In this document: positions 8,091-15,807 of the stretch, piece by piece
How the letters are laid out: every line of letters begins with the position of its first letter
How positions within the stretch are numbered: the stretch's first letter is position 1
Virus record (IMG/VR): IMGVR_UViG_3300040816_001526
Span: 1-21,952 of that record
Strand: one strand, 5' to 3'
Source: a virus
DNA length: 21,952 nt
Notes under the pieces: model-generated
Told to the model about the DNA's origin: nothing
Database searches by the model: none
Seen by the model: only the letters and a program-made list of their open reading frames with translations
Position numbers and translations under genes: made by a program

Positions 8091-8438
8091 CTACATATCA
8101 CTTAGTGCAGCATCAACAACAGCACCTGCGTCAGCTGGATCAACAGCACCATCAACAAGAGCCAAGTCAGCTGCAGGAGCCTCAGCATCAACAAGTGGTG
8201 CTTCAGCGTCAACTAAGCCAGAGTCTGCAAGTGGTAGCTCCATGTCGAGAGGAGGTAAGATACCGTCTGCAACAGGTAGATCTCCATCAAGAACTTCGCC
8301 GTCACTAGCACCGCCATCCTCTAGTGGAGCCTCAACGTCGAGAAGTCTTGCGTCACCACCTCTGCGAACAACCTCACCATCATCGTCTTCGCAGCCAAAA
8401 GCAAAAGCAAGAATCATAACAAGAAATAGATTTTTCAT
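8091..8438 (-). CDS. Asp/Ala-rich secreted lipoprotein
   Basis: A 115-residue protein. It has a short signal peptide, MKNLFLVMILAFAFGC, with the probable lipidated C16 (an A-F-G-C lipobox, looser than the L-A-G-C consensus). The mature chain is very acidic (C-E-D-D-D start) and consists mainly of Asp, Ala, Leu, Gly and Pro with the recurring word EAP followed by L or A (three times); it contains no Cys after the first and almost no Lys. I chose the ATG at 8438 because GGAGG lies just upstream; the in-frame TTG at 8450 overlaps that site. It is monocistronic, with promoter 8459-8487 and terminator 8031-8062. GC content is visibly higher than in flanking genes. Asp/Ala-rich lipoproteins are common in Myxococcota and relatives, suggesting host origin. 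A role at the infected-cell surface, such as exclusion of other phages, is possible but only a guess. Confidence 0.8.
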   Translation of the reverse strand: MKNLFLVMILAFAFGCEDDDGEVVRRGGDARLLDVEAPLEDGGASDGEVLDGDLPVADGILPPLDMELPLADSGLVDAEAPLVDAEAPAADLALVDGAVDPADAGAVVDAALSDM

Positions 8439-8458
8439 AATTTCCTCCAATCCGGATT

Positions 8459-8487
8459 ATTATATTATTATGTTTTCTATATTACAT
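8459..8487 (-). promoter_or_regulatory. Probable sigma70-type promoter of the lipoprotein gene
   Basis: Minus strand: ATGTAA (8487-8482), 17-base spacer, TATAAT (8464-8459), followed 10 bases on by GGAGG. It differs by one base from the TTGTAA -35 seen elsewhere in the window. Confidence 0.55.
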
Positions 8488-8534
8488 ATAATAAATGTTA
8501 TATTTGAAAATAAATATATAGTAGTGAGGTAAAT

Positions 8535-9662
8535 ATGTTAAATGTTGAAAAAGACATATTGTTCTTAGAACAATTTATTAATGAAGAAAAAGAGCAAGTA
8601 AATGAAGTAATTGGAACTGCAGCAGTTGTAAAAGGGATTGCTTCTGTTTTGTCAATTCCAGTTATTCTTCAAATTATGGCTACTGCTCTACAAAAGATAA
8701 ACACAACCAAACTTAAGTTTTATTTTCCTGAAGAAGAATTAGATGAAATAAAACTTAAGTCTTTGTTATATCCTCGAGGTCCTGAGTCCGCTGTAGGGGA
8801 CGAAGATATTAAATACTCACCTAAAAGTGTCAAAGTAATAATTGAGTTTATCAACAAATACGGAATGAAAAGCGCAAATGCCTTAAATCAATATAATAAT
8901 AATGAAAAACTAGAGTTTGCAAAAAGAAATGCTGGAGATCAGACTAAGAAGAATATACGTGGTGCTTTAAGCGCAAATGATCCTCTATATCAAATTTCTC
9001 TTATTCTTAATTCTATTCAACAAAACATGCAAACAATAATTGACGAGATATTTGAAACAGTTTCAGCTGGTATTGTTGAATCTATTAATTTACACCCAGC
9101 AATTAATCTCAGTATACAAGACAATAAATACTATTCTAAAGTTGTTACAAAACTATCGAAAGTTCTTTTGTTTGTAGTGGTAGGCGCTTCAATATTTCAG
9201 ACTACCGACTCAGAAGGTGCAAAGAACATTGCTGAGAAAGGTGTAGGCATTTTTAAGAAATTTAAGAACGGTAAAAAGTTTTATGAGTTTCTTAAAGACT
9301 TAGAAGTATTTATACTAGAAGTATCTGCTTTTGTCGGTGATGCACCAGCAGCAGCACAACTTGCAACTGTTGTAGAAGTTAACTACGCTTTGCGTGCGAT
9401 TCAAGCAATTAAACAAAAAATAACTGAAAAGTTTGGCGACTTTAATCTACTTGAATTTTTAGTTGAACTTGAAAGAAAAATAGCAGACTACTTCAAAGAA
9501 GGAAACGTAAAATCACCTTCATTTCAAGATAAACTTAGCGCTGAAGAAGAATTTTCCGATGCAGAAGCAAGACAAGCTTCATTGTCAGGTGAAGACTATT
9601 ATGGCAGCCCTGTTAAATATGAAAACTTTTTACGTCAATATATTAAAATGCTTCTAAGCTAA
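8535..9662 (+). CDS. Unknown protein with capsid-targeting-like N-terminus; probable virion protein
   Basis: 375 residues, family not recognised. The start MLNVEKDILFLEQFINEE carries F-L-E and I-N-E and resembles the T4 targeting peptide MKTYQEFIAE (compare EQFINE with QEFIAE). Hydrophobic helices lie at about 26-53 and 202-222, with the rest alpha-helical and Lys/Glu/Asn-rich. Residues 361-375 end in NFLRQYIKMLLS, which resembles the N-terminus of the next protein (LLLETYIKAILKE). GAGG precedes the ATG. The gene opens a plus-strand pair with the kinase gene 12 bases downstream. No TTGTAA-N17-TATAAT promoter is visible in the 84-base divergent gap, though AT-rich boxes are present. Inference: a late protein packed into or attached to the capsid; the hydrophobic segments would also suit membrane interaction after ejection. 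Confidence 0.8.
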   Translation: MLNVEKDILFLEQFINEEKEQVNEVIGTAAVVKGIASVLSIPVILQIMATALQKINTTKLKFYFPEEELDEIKLKSLLYPRGPESAVGDEDIKYSPKSVKVIIEFINKYGMKSANALNQYNNNEKLEFAKRNAGDQTKKNIRGALSANDPLYQISLILNSIQQNMQTIIDEIFETVSAGIVESINLHPAINLSIQDNKYYSKVVTKLSKVLLFVVVGASIFQTTDSEGAKNIAEKGVGIFKKFKNGKKFYEFLKDLEVFILEVSAFVGDAPAAAQLATVVEVNYALRAIQAIKQKITEKFGDFNLLEFLVELERKIADYFKEGNVKSPSFQDKLSAEEEFSDAEARQASLSGEDYYGSPVKYENFLRQYIKMLLS

Positions 9663-9674
9663 GAAAGATAAATA

Positions 9675-10724
9675 ATGAGCAGACTATTATTAGAAACATA
9701 CATAAAGGCAATCCTAAAAGAAGACAGATTTGACCCTCATACAAAAAAATGTGTTCTTGTTCTAGGCCCTGCTGGTGTTGGAAAGTCTTCCACAATAGAA
9801 AGCATTACAGCAGGTAATAGTCTTAAATACTTAAACTCCGATCAGTTTCTAGAAATCTTTATTGACAGAGAGCTTGCAAAAATCAACAAAGGTAAACCTA
9901 AGTCTAGACAGCTTAATAGAGCATCTTATATGGACAGCTTTGATGCTAAGGTTCAAGAGTTTAGAAAAAAAGCAAGCGAGTTAAATGATAAAAGACTTAC
10001 AAAGTTTACAGGAACAATGTTTGTTGATGATGATAAAGAGCTAAAAGAAAAAGATCCTGAGCTTTATAATGCGCTCGAATCTTATAAAAGCATTGATAAT
10101 AACTTAGGCATTGTAATTGAAGGAACAGCTTCAAGTCCAGGCAGTGCTGAATGGTTTCATAATAGCTTTGTCAAACCTCTTAAATCTAGAGGCTACCAAG
10201 TATTTATTGTTGGAGTTTATGCTCCACTTTATGTTTGTATGAAAAGAAATAAGTTTAGAGGTCAAAGTGGTGGTAGAGAACTTACTTCTTCACATATGAG
10301 TAGTGTTTTTTACGGATTTATCAACGAATATTCTAAACTTATTAAGAACGCTAAAAACGATATTTGGGGTTCTTTGACTGTTCTTAACATTAATGACGAT
10401 GATTTTGATAGCGAATCAAAAGAACAACTTATTAGCTATGTCAATATGATTAATCATCCTAATACTATCAAAATAAAGCAACAACGTCATGCTGATAGGA
10501 TGTCTAGCGAAATTATAGACTCTTTTGAAGACAAAAAAGAAATGTCAGACGAAGAAAGAGCTCAAACACTTGAAATGGAAAACTTAGCAATAGAACTTAA
10601 CCTATTAAAAAAAGCTGAAGAATCATCTGCAGCTGAAAAATACATTATTCAACATAGCAAAGATCCTAAAGCTATTAATAGCTATATGAGCGCTTTCTTA
10701 AGTAACTCCTCTCCACCTGCCTAA
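9675..10724 (+). CDS. P-loop zeta-toxin/PNK-like kinase with capsid-targeting-like N-terminus
   Basis: 349 residues. Walker A is GPAGVGKS (31-38). A probable catalytic Asp is D56 in LNSDQF, matching the N-x-D of zeta toxins. An acidic strand IVIEG (146-150) and a basic lid with R191, R195 and R201 follow. This order fits the zeta-toxin/polynucleotide-kinase superfamily, whose members phosphorylate UDP-amino sugars, nucleic acid ends or other small substrates; the substrate here cannot be told. The first 16 residues, MSRLLLETYIKAILKE, precede the kinase core, end in L-K-E, and look like a targeting peptide. The C-terminal third (about 250-349) is charged and helical, without a recognised domain. 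Only a weak AAGAAAG lies before the ATG, so translation may depend on the upstream gene. Inference: an enzyme carried in the virion and delivered into the host with the DNA. Confidence 0.75.
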   Translation: MSRLLLETYIKAILKEDRFDPHTKKCVLVLGPAGVGKSSTIESITAGNSLKYLNSDQFLEIFIDRELAKINKGKPKSRQLNRASYMDSFDAKVQEFRKKASELNDKRLTKFTGTMFVDDDKELKEKDPELYNALESYKSIDNNLGIVIEGTASSPGSAEWFHNSFVKPLKSRGYQVFIVGVYAPLYVCMKRNKFRGQSGGRELTSSHMSSVFYGFINEYSKLIKNAKNDIWGSLTVLNINDDDFDSESKEQLISYVNMINHPNTIKIKQQRHADRMSSEIIDSFEDKKEMSDEERAQTLEMENLAIELNLLKKAEESSAAEKYIIQHSKDPKAINSYMSAFLSNSSPPA

Positions 10725-10919
10725 TTAGTCTTTAGTTTCTTTTACCATCATATTACCACACACAAATATAAAACTTCCTGTTAGGAATAAATCCACATAA
10801 TCAATCTGTTTTATATCGTATCCTAACATAAAAAATAAAAAGCTAATAATGATACATAATAAGCCTATTAGCTTAAAGCTGTTACCTGCTGCTACATAAT
10901 ATTCGTGATCTCTATTCAT
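10725..10919 (-). CDS. Small two-helix membrane protein
   Basis: 64 residues with two hydrophobic helices, at about 16-35 and 43-58, joined by a short polar loop (YDIKQIDYVD), and a short basic C-terminus. No homologue recognised. Its ATG comes 3 bases after the dnaE stop, with only GAG overlapping that stop as ribosome-binding sequence, so translation is probably coupled to dnaE. Its own stop abuts the stop of the plus-strand kinase gene with no base between. The size and topology would suit a holin-like or membrane-anchoring protein, but nothing specific supports either. Confidence 0.65.
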   Translation of the reverse strand: MNRDHEYYVAAGNSFKLIGLLCIIISFLFFMLGYDIKQIDYVDLFLTGSFIFVCGNMMVKETKD

Positions 10920-10922
10920 AAC

Positions 10923-13900
10923 TTACTCAAATGCGTTAATAAGCTTCATCTTGCGAAGCGATGTTGACATACCCCAACTTGCGTCATTGTGGACTTCTGA
11001 TAACCAAAGTGTGTAGTTAATATCGTCTTCAAGCGTTCCCCAAACACGAACCCAACCTGTATTACTTTCATTATCAGTTACCTTTAGACGCAAGAAATCT
11101 TTACCATTCTTTGTCTTTTTCTTAATCGTTTCTAAGATACAAAACCAACCAATACCTTTCTCACCCGATGGAATCTTAAAGACAGAACCTACATTCTTTT
11201 GTTCAACCTTATCTACGAAGCTTTGTGGAAAGAGAAGATCAATAGAAGCGTCATTAGAAAGATCCATATAGTTTTGAATCTTTTCTGTACGATTCCAATC
11301 ACTAACTGTCTTTACAACTTTCATAATATCGTTAACTACTGGAACTAGCTCTTCACCATTCTTAAGAGCACGCTTTTGCTGCGTTTTTGTTACACCATAA
11401 CGTCCTTTTCGCAACCTATCATAGTTACTAATAATCATTTCAAAAAGCTGGCGGTGATTATCTAAGATACCTTCTTTGATCTCTTTAAGCGAAGAGAACG
11501 CCTCCATTTTACATAAGGTAGTAAATGCTGTCTTGTTAAGCTTTGAATGACGCCACGAGCCATCTTCTGTAAAGAAAAGATCATCAAGTTCTTGATAAGG
11601 ACGATTTTCAAAGATTTCATCAACAGCTTTATCACCTACACCTTTCAAAGATGTTAGAGGCGGAACAAATGCCTGGAGTTCATCCGAATATTGCCAATTT
11701 GCACCAGAGTGATTAATATCTGCAGGAGCGATTTCATAGCCAAACGATTTGATTTCGCTAATAGCTTTGGACATTGCAGCTGGATTACCGTTTTCGGACT
11801 GAAGGATTGTTGCTAACCAATCAGTTTCGTGATGTGTATGAAGCCATGCTGCGTAATAAGAGTCAATAGCATAAGCAACTGCGTGACTTTTATTGAAGCC
11901 GTAAACACTAAAAAATTCAATCTCTGACCAAAGCTTTGATGAAACTTCTTCAGGAACACCATTTAGTTCTTTAGCACCTTTGATAAACTTATCACGTGCA
12001 ATAGCTTTTTCGGAACCCTTCGAATGAAGCGTATCAAGTGACTTTTTAACAAGTGTCTTACGAAGCTTATCAGATTCGCCTGGATCAAATCCAGCTAGCT
12101 TCTGTGCCAAAAGCATGAACTGCTCTTGGAATGTTACGAATCCGAATGTTGGTCCTAAGATTTCTTCAATAATAGGATGATCATATTTGATGTTATCTGC
12201 ATCACGCTTTGCCTTAACATACTTTCTATGAACATTAGCCTTGAGTGGTCCAGGTCGATAAATAGCTGTTAGTGCCGCTAACTCTTCAATGCTGTCAGGT
12301 TGTGCTTCTAGTGCGAACTTTCTAGCACCACTTGCTGTGAACTGGAATACGCCACAGAATCTTCCGTTATGATAAACATGTTCCCAAACTTTAGGATCAT
12401 CCTGCTTAACAAACCTACAGTTAAGATGCTTATCAAAGAAAGCTTTTGCATCAAGGAATGTAGGATTAGGATTGCCTTGTTTCTTAAGGATACGATAGAT
12501 ACAGTTTTCTACATCTTTTAGCAGGGTCAAGCCAAGAAAGTCAAACTTAAGAAAGCCATTGTCTTCTAGGTTTCGGAAGTTCATACCTTCTGTCCAAGGG
12601 GTTTGTAGATCACCTCTTACACCGATGATTGGCATTGACTCCTGTAGGTCTTTTGGGTCAGCAACAATAACACCTCCTGCGTGACGTCCAACAGAACGGT
12701 TTTGCATAAACAAGGTTGCTACATGCTCGCCAACCTCCGGATACTTTTCCATAAACTCCTGATATGTAGGAGAATACTTCATGCAGTCTTCATGCTTAAG
12801 AACAAAGACAGACTTTTCTTGATTTTCATCACGAGCAAGTGCCATTACTTCTTCTTGCAGCGGTCCTGTTAGTTTATTTACCTCATCAAAAGGAACACCA
12901 TGGAACTTAGAGATATCTTTGATAAGTGACTTAAGTTTAAGAGTATTAAAGTTAGATACAGGAATAACAGCATCATCACCATAAAGTTCACGTGCTGCAT
13001 TGATTAGTTCATCACGGTCACCTGCATCTGTATCAATATCAGGCCAAGAAACACGGTGACGACCTAGGAAACGAGACCATAGAAGATTATAAGGAATAGG
13101 ATCAAGCTGTGTAATACCAAGTAGATAGTTTACAAGAGATCCACCTCCACTACCACGAGCAGGGCCAAATAGAGTCTTAGTTTCAGCCTTCTTGAAGATT
13201 TCATACATCGTAATAAAGTATGATTCGTGTCCTAGAAACTTAATATCAGATAACTCTTCTTTAGCACGATCAACGTATTCTTTGTTATCTGCTAAACCTT
13301 CTCGAACTAGTGCTTCTTTAACAAGATCTGATAGATGCTTAAATGGCGTTTTGCCAGGAACACTAATCTTCGGAAGCTTTGCTTCGCTATCTACCCATGT
13401 ATCTTCACATTCATTCCAAACGATATCATGAGTTCTTTCAATAGCACCTTTAACTAGTTCTTCATTGCCTTTATAGAAATCGTGGTTACTGTAACCGTCC
13501 TTAAACTCATCCCACATTTGAGATGCATTCTTAGGAAACAGCTCACACTGCAACTCTTCATACTGCGGAAGAGTCATGCCATCACGTTTACCAAGCCAAC
13601 CAAGCTTTTTATACAGCTCACGTGCTTGCCATTTGTCTTGTGTAGGATAATGAGAATCAGCTGTTGCAATAATCGGGATGTTTGTTAGCTTATGATGTTC
13701 AATAAGATAATCATTAACAACATGTTGCTTATCGATTTTATTGAACTGTAGTTCTAGATTAAAGTTATCACCAACGCAGTCAAGGAAACGATCAGAAAGC
13801 TTTGTAAGCTCTGCTTGGATTTCAGCACGTGATTGACCATGTGCTACACCACGAAGAATACGATTTGCAAAAACACCGCCTAAACATGCAGTTGATACAT

Positions 13901-14495
13901 GCAAACCTTCACCATGCTCTTTAAGCATTTGAAAGTCAATGCGAGGATATCGATAGAAGCCGTATTTATATGACTTCTTAACAAGAGTAAATAGATTTGC
14001 TAGACCTTTAGCATTCTTTGCAATAGCAACAAGGTGATATCGTCGTTTCCATTCATCTTTTAAGATGTCAATGCTTTTGGTTTCATCTTCATCCTCAACA
14101 ACGTGACCGCCTGCCTCATCATCGGCATCAATATCAATCTTTTCTTTTGCCTTCTTTTCAGCAGCAGCTGATGACTTTGCATCTTTAATAGCTTGCTTAT
14201 GTGCAGCATAATCTTCAGTCCATTGCTGCAGTGAAGGAACGAAATAAAACTCAACACCATAAAGCTGGCGATAGTTTTTACCTTGCTTTTGAAGTTTAGC
14301 TGCATGCGAATGTGCATGAGCAAGGCCATTACCATTACCATGATCAGTAAGTGCCCATGCATCCATACCTTGTGACTCAGAAGTAATGAAGTCAATGTGA
14401 TCGGCAGGATAACCTAGACCATCAAAGGTTGAGAAATGTGAGTGAGCATGGAGCCCGACGAATCTTGTTGGAGGCTTAATTAAATCAATTGACAA
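10923..14495 (-). CDS. dnaE: DNA polymerase III alpha subunit (DnaE type)
   Basis: 1190 residues, close to bacterial DnaE (about 1160). Domains in order: PHP domain with HAHSH (16-20), TDHGN (50-54), S-T-A-C-L-G-G and D-S-H-Y, so its metal-binding residues look intact; an acidic/Lys-Ala-rich insertion at about 105-145; palm with RGSGGGS (about 446) and catalytic PDIDTD (485-490; D488 and D490); third catalytic Asp D652 in KFDFLGL; YRPGPL; FQEQ; YGFNKSHA (about 865); helix-hairpin-helix LKGVGDKA (about 950); and an OB-fold near 1115-1145. No exonuclease insertion, so it is DnaE and not PolC. The start must be TTG at 14495 (MSIDLIK), because the next Met lies inside the PHP domain; AGGTGA is 4 bases upstream. 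It likely replicates the phage genome. Whether it uses host clamp and loader is unknown. Confidence 0.97.
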   Translation of the reverse strand: MSIDLIKPPTRFVGLHAHSHFSTFDGLGYPADHIDFITSESQGMDAWALTDHGNGNGLAHAHSHAAKLQKQGKNYRQLYGVEFYFVPSLQQWTEDYAAHKQAIKDAKSSAAAEKKAKEKIDIDADDEAGGHVVEDEDETKSIDILKDEWKRRYHLVAIAKNAKGLANLFTLVKKSYKYGFYRYPRIDFQMLKEHGEGLHVSTACLGGVFANRILRGVAHGQSRAEIQAELTKLSDRFLDCVGDNFNLELQFNKIDKQHVVNDYLIEHHKLTNIPIIATADSHYPTQDKWQARELYKKLGWLGKRDGMTLPQYEELQCELFPKNASQMWDEFKDGYSNHDFYKGNEELVKGAIERTHDIVWNECEDTWVDSEAKLPKISVPGKTPFKHLSDLVKEALVREGLADNKEYVDRAKEELSDIKFLGHESYFITMYEIFKKAETKTLFGPARGSGGGSLVNYLLGITQLDPIPYNLLWSRFLGRHRVSWPDIDTDAGDRDELINAARELYGDDAVIPVSNFNTLKLKSLIKDISKFHGVPFDEVNKLTGPLQEEVMALARDENQEKSVFVLKHEDCMKYSPTYQEFMEKYPEVGEHVATLFMQNRSVGRHAGGVIVADPKDLQESMPIIGVRGDLQTPWTEGMNFRNLEDNGFLKFDFLGLTLLKDVENCIYRILKKQGNPNPTFLDAKAFFDKHLNCRFVKQDDPKVWEHVYHNGRFCGVFQFTASGARKFALEAQPDSIEELAALTAIYRPGPLKANVHRKYVKAKRDADNIKYDHPIIEEILGPTFGFVTFQEQFMLLAQKLAGFDPGESDKLRKTLVKKSLDTLHSKGSEKAIARDKFIKGAKELNGVPEEVSSKLWSEIEFFSVYGFNKSHAVAYAIDSYYAAWLHTHHETDWLATILQSENGNPAAMSKAISEIKSFGYEIAPADINHSGANWQYSDELQAFVPPLTSLKGVGDKAVDEIFENRPYQELDDLFFTEDGSWRHSKLNKTAFTTLCKMEAFSSLKEIKEGILDNHRQLFEMIISNYDRLRKGRYGVTKTQQKRALKNGEELVPVVNDIMKVVKTVSDWNRTEKIQNYMDLSNDASIDLLFPQSFVDKVEQKNVGSVFKIPSGEKGIGWFCILETIKKKTKNGKDFLRLKVTDNESNTGWVRVWGTLEDDINYTLWLSEVHNDASWGMSTSLRKMKLINAFE

Positions 14496-14539
14496 TTTAT
14501 CACCTTTCTATGTTTTTTATATTATATACACATTATTTC
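14488..14539. repeat. 52-bp direct repeat, copy A (dnaE promoter -10, ribosome-binding site and TTG start)
   Basis: Identical base for base to 17059-17110. On the minus strand it contains TATAAT, AGGTGA, the TTG start and the first codons (M-S-I) of dnaE. Just upstream, outside the exact match, both copies also keep TTGTAA at the right spacing. Confidence 0.95.
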
Positions 14540-14549
14540 TTTATTACAA
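14521..14549 (-). promoter_or_regulatory. Probable sigma70-type promoter of dnaE
   Basis: Minus strand: TTGTAA (14549-14544), exactly 17 bases, TATAAT (14526-14521). Expected transcription start is near 14514, giving a leader of about 19 bases that contains AGGTGA. Confidence 0.75.
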
Positions 14550-14563
14550 CTATGAAAGTCTAA

Positions 14564-14776
14564 CTATTCATCAACAATGACAGCAACGTGTTCATCTTTA
14601 CATAGTATAAGATCGTTTTTATCGCAAAGAACTCTAAGTTTTCTTGAAGGGTTAAAGCCAGGAGACCTATCAATAACTTCTATGACTAAACCTATTTTAT
14701 TTTGATCATTCCCAAGTGGGCCAAATATCTTTACTAGGTCACCTGGTTTTGAATAAGCACCATGGATAAAATTCAT
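14564..14776 (-). CDS. Small SH3-like barrel protein (paralogue 1)
   Basis: 70 residues. The pattern G-D-L-V-K-I (12-17), IGLVIEVID (27-36 region) and LRVLCDKNDLILCKDEHVAVI looks like a short five-strand barrel, as in KOW/SH3-like proteins that are common hypotheticals in marine myoviruses. Three more proteins in this window share the D-L-V ... I-G-(I/L)-(V/I) ... strand-turn-strand layout. The ATG overlaps the upstream stop as ATGA, with no ribosome-binding site, so translation is coupled. Last gene of the small-gene operon. Function unknown. Confidence 0.7.
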   Translation of the reverse strand: MNFIHGAYSKPGDLVKIFGPLGNDQNKIGLVIEVIDRSPGFNPSRKLRVLCDKNDLILCKDEHVAVIVDE

Positions 14777-14970
14777 AGAAAAGTTACGTAGTCTGAAGGT
14801 TCTTTTACTACTTCACCATGTGACCAGTAGATTGTCAATATTTTTCTTTCTTTACCTAGAAGATCTTTGTGAATGGAGTTTTCTATTTTCATGATTATAC
14901 CTACAATGTTGTTTGTTAGCTCATAAGTGCTAAGAGGATATTTTGGTTGGACTAAATCATATTTCTTCAT
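14773..14970 (-). CDS. Small SH3-like barrel protein (paralogue 2)
   Basis: 65 residues from the ATG at 14970; an in-frame GTG at 14976 would add two. It begins MKKYDLVQP and contains VGIIMKIE and LTIYWSHGEV, ending in DYVTFL. The opening MKKYDLV-x-P is the same as in the 76-residue protein at 18029-18259, and the W-S-x-G turn is also shared, so the two are clear paralogues. The start lies inside the end of the upstream gene (14-base overlap), and only a weak AAGTG precedes it. Function unknown. Confidence 0.7.
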   Translation of the reverse strand: MKKYDLVQPKYPLSTYELTNNIVGIIMKIENSIHKDLLGKERKILTIYWSHGEVVKEPSDYVTFL

Positions 14971-15229
14971 TGACACTTAAGTCTTTAATTAAATTATCAA
15001 AACTTTTTTGGCAAAGTGTATTTTCTTTCGTGCTTAATACAATATCGACTTTGTTTTCAACATATTCTAGATTTTTCAATAAGTTTTCGCAATCTTTCTT
15101 TTCCCATGATGCTGGGAGAAGATCTTCATCTAAAAGTGCTGCTCTAAAATATTCTTTTGAATGAATAAGAGCAGCTTTAATAACGCCGAAGTCTTCGCGG
15201 TGAAAAAATACTTTTTTAAGTTTTGACAT
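14957..15229 (-). CDS. Unknown small helical protein
   Basis: 90 residues, predicted mostly helical, acidic overall with a basic N-terminus (MSKLKKVFFHRED). Two Cys residues, no zinc pattern, no membrane segment. It overlaps the gene before it and the gene after it by 14 bases each, the tight overlapping layout of this operon. A GGAA about 12 bases ahead of the ATG is a poor ribosome-binding site, so coupling is likely. Not recognised. Confidence 0.65.
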   Translation of the reverse strand: MSKLKKVFFHREDFGVIKAALIHSKEYFRAALLDEDLLPASWEKKDCENLLKNLEYVENKVDIVLSTKENTLCQKSFDNLIKDLSVNEEI

Positions 15230-15437
15230 TGTTATATGTTTCCAATTGATGTTTTAAGTGAAGTGAAAGTTTCTGTAAAGCTTTTATGTCTTCTTTATCT
15301 TTTAGACTAAAGAACATTGTAATGAGATTTGCTTCTGGATAGTTATGATCCCACATTTCAAATTCAATGCCATAAGATTTTATTTCAAGTGAAAATGTTT
15401 TACAACCTTCAGATTTAATTTCAATATTTGAACTCAT
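15216..15437 (-). CDS. Unknown small protein
   Basis: 73 residues from the ATG at 15437 (MSSNIEIKSEGC). The frame is open further upstream to 15572, but that stretch overlaps the preceding gene by about 120 bases and is of low-complexity Ile/Leu composition, so I prefer this start, 13 bases after the previous stop. The chain looks like beta strands followed by a helix (LQKLSLHLKHQLE). No recognised motif and no clear ribosome-binding site. Confidence 0.55.
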   Translation of the reverse strand: MSSNIEIKSEGCKTFSLEIKSYGIEFEMWDHNYPEANLITMFFSLKDKEDIKALQKLSLHLKHQLETYNNVKT

Positions 15438-15450
15438 ATATGTTTTAATA

Positions 15451-15807
15451 TTAAGTGAGAGGTAGATTATAATGTTCTGTATATATTTGACTCTGAACTT
15501 CTTTAAGTTTTTGAATTGTAATAAGTTGATTAAATAGCTCAGTATAATTGGTTTTATTAGCAATGGGAGCAATATAACATCTACGTTGCCAGATAGATTT
15601 CATTTTTTTAATTGCTTTTTTCTTTCTTAGTCTTTTATTTCCTTTTTCTTTTTTCATGTAAGATAAAAGAAAGTTTTTTCTAAATTCTTTCCATGTCAAA
15701 ACACTTGATAAAGTTTCATAGTGTTTCTCAGATAAGAAAAAATCTTTTTGACGTGACATTAATTGTTGTAGAATATTTGATTTATATTTATTTGTTATTG
15801 TTATCAT
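15451..15807 (-). CDS. Unknown basic protein
   Basis: 118 residues with a strongly basic central stretch (KKEKGNKRLRKKKAIKK, about 52-68) that could bind nucleic acid. It overlaps the end of the 226-residue gene by 20 bases and lacks an obvious ribosome-binding site. A Met at residue 17 is an alternative start that removes the overlap. No family recognised. Confidence 0.55.
   Translation of the reverse strand: MITITNKYKSNILQQLMSRQKDFFLSEKHYETLSSVLTWKEFRKNFLLSYMKKEKGNKRLRKKKAIKKMKSIWQRRCYIAPIANKTNYTELFNQLITIQKLKEVQSQIYTEHYNLPLT

Noticed and set aside
8439-8450. TTG start four codons upstream for the lipoprotein
   Set aside because: It overlaps the GGAGG site that serves the ATG at 8438 and would put acidic residues before the signal peptide.
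7967-8532. Plus-strand reading frames across the lipoprotein region, Gln- or Ser-rich
   Set aside because: They are the complement of the Asp/Ala codons of the lipoprotein, lack ribosome-binding sites, and cross its terminator.
12681-13688. Plus-strand reading frames inside dnaE
   Set aside because: Antisense shadows of conserved polymerase codons, with no start signals.
14489-14494. TTGACA on the plus strand (also at 17060-17065) as a possible -35
   Set aside because: No TATAAT at 16-18 bases; the hexamer is the TTG start and Ser codon read on the other strand.
15438-15572. N-terminal extension of the 73-residue protein to an upstream Met at 15572
   Set aside because: It would overlap the preceding gene by about 120 bases and adds a low-complexity Ile/Leu/Lys stretch typical of a shadow frame.
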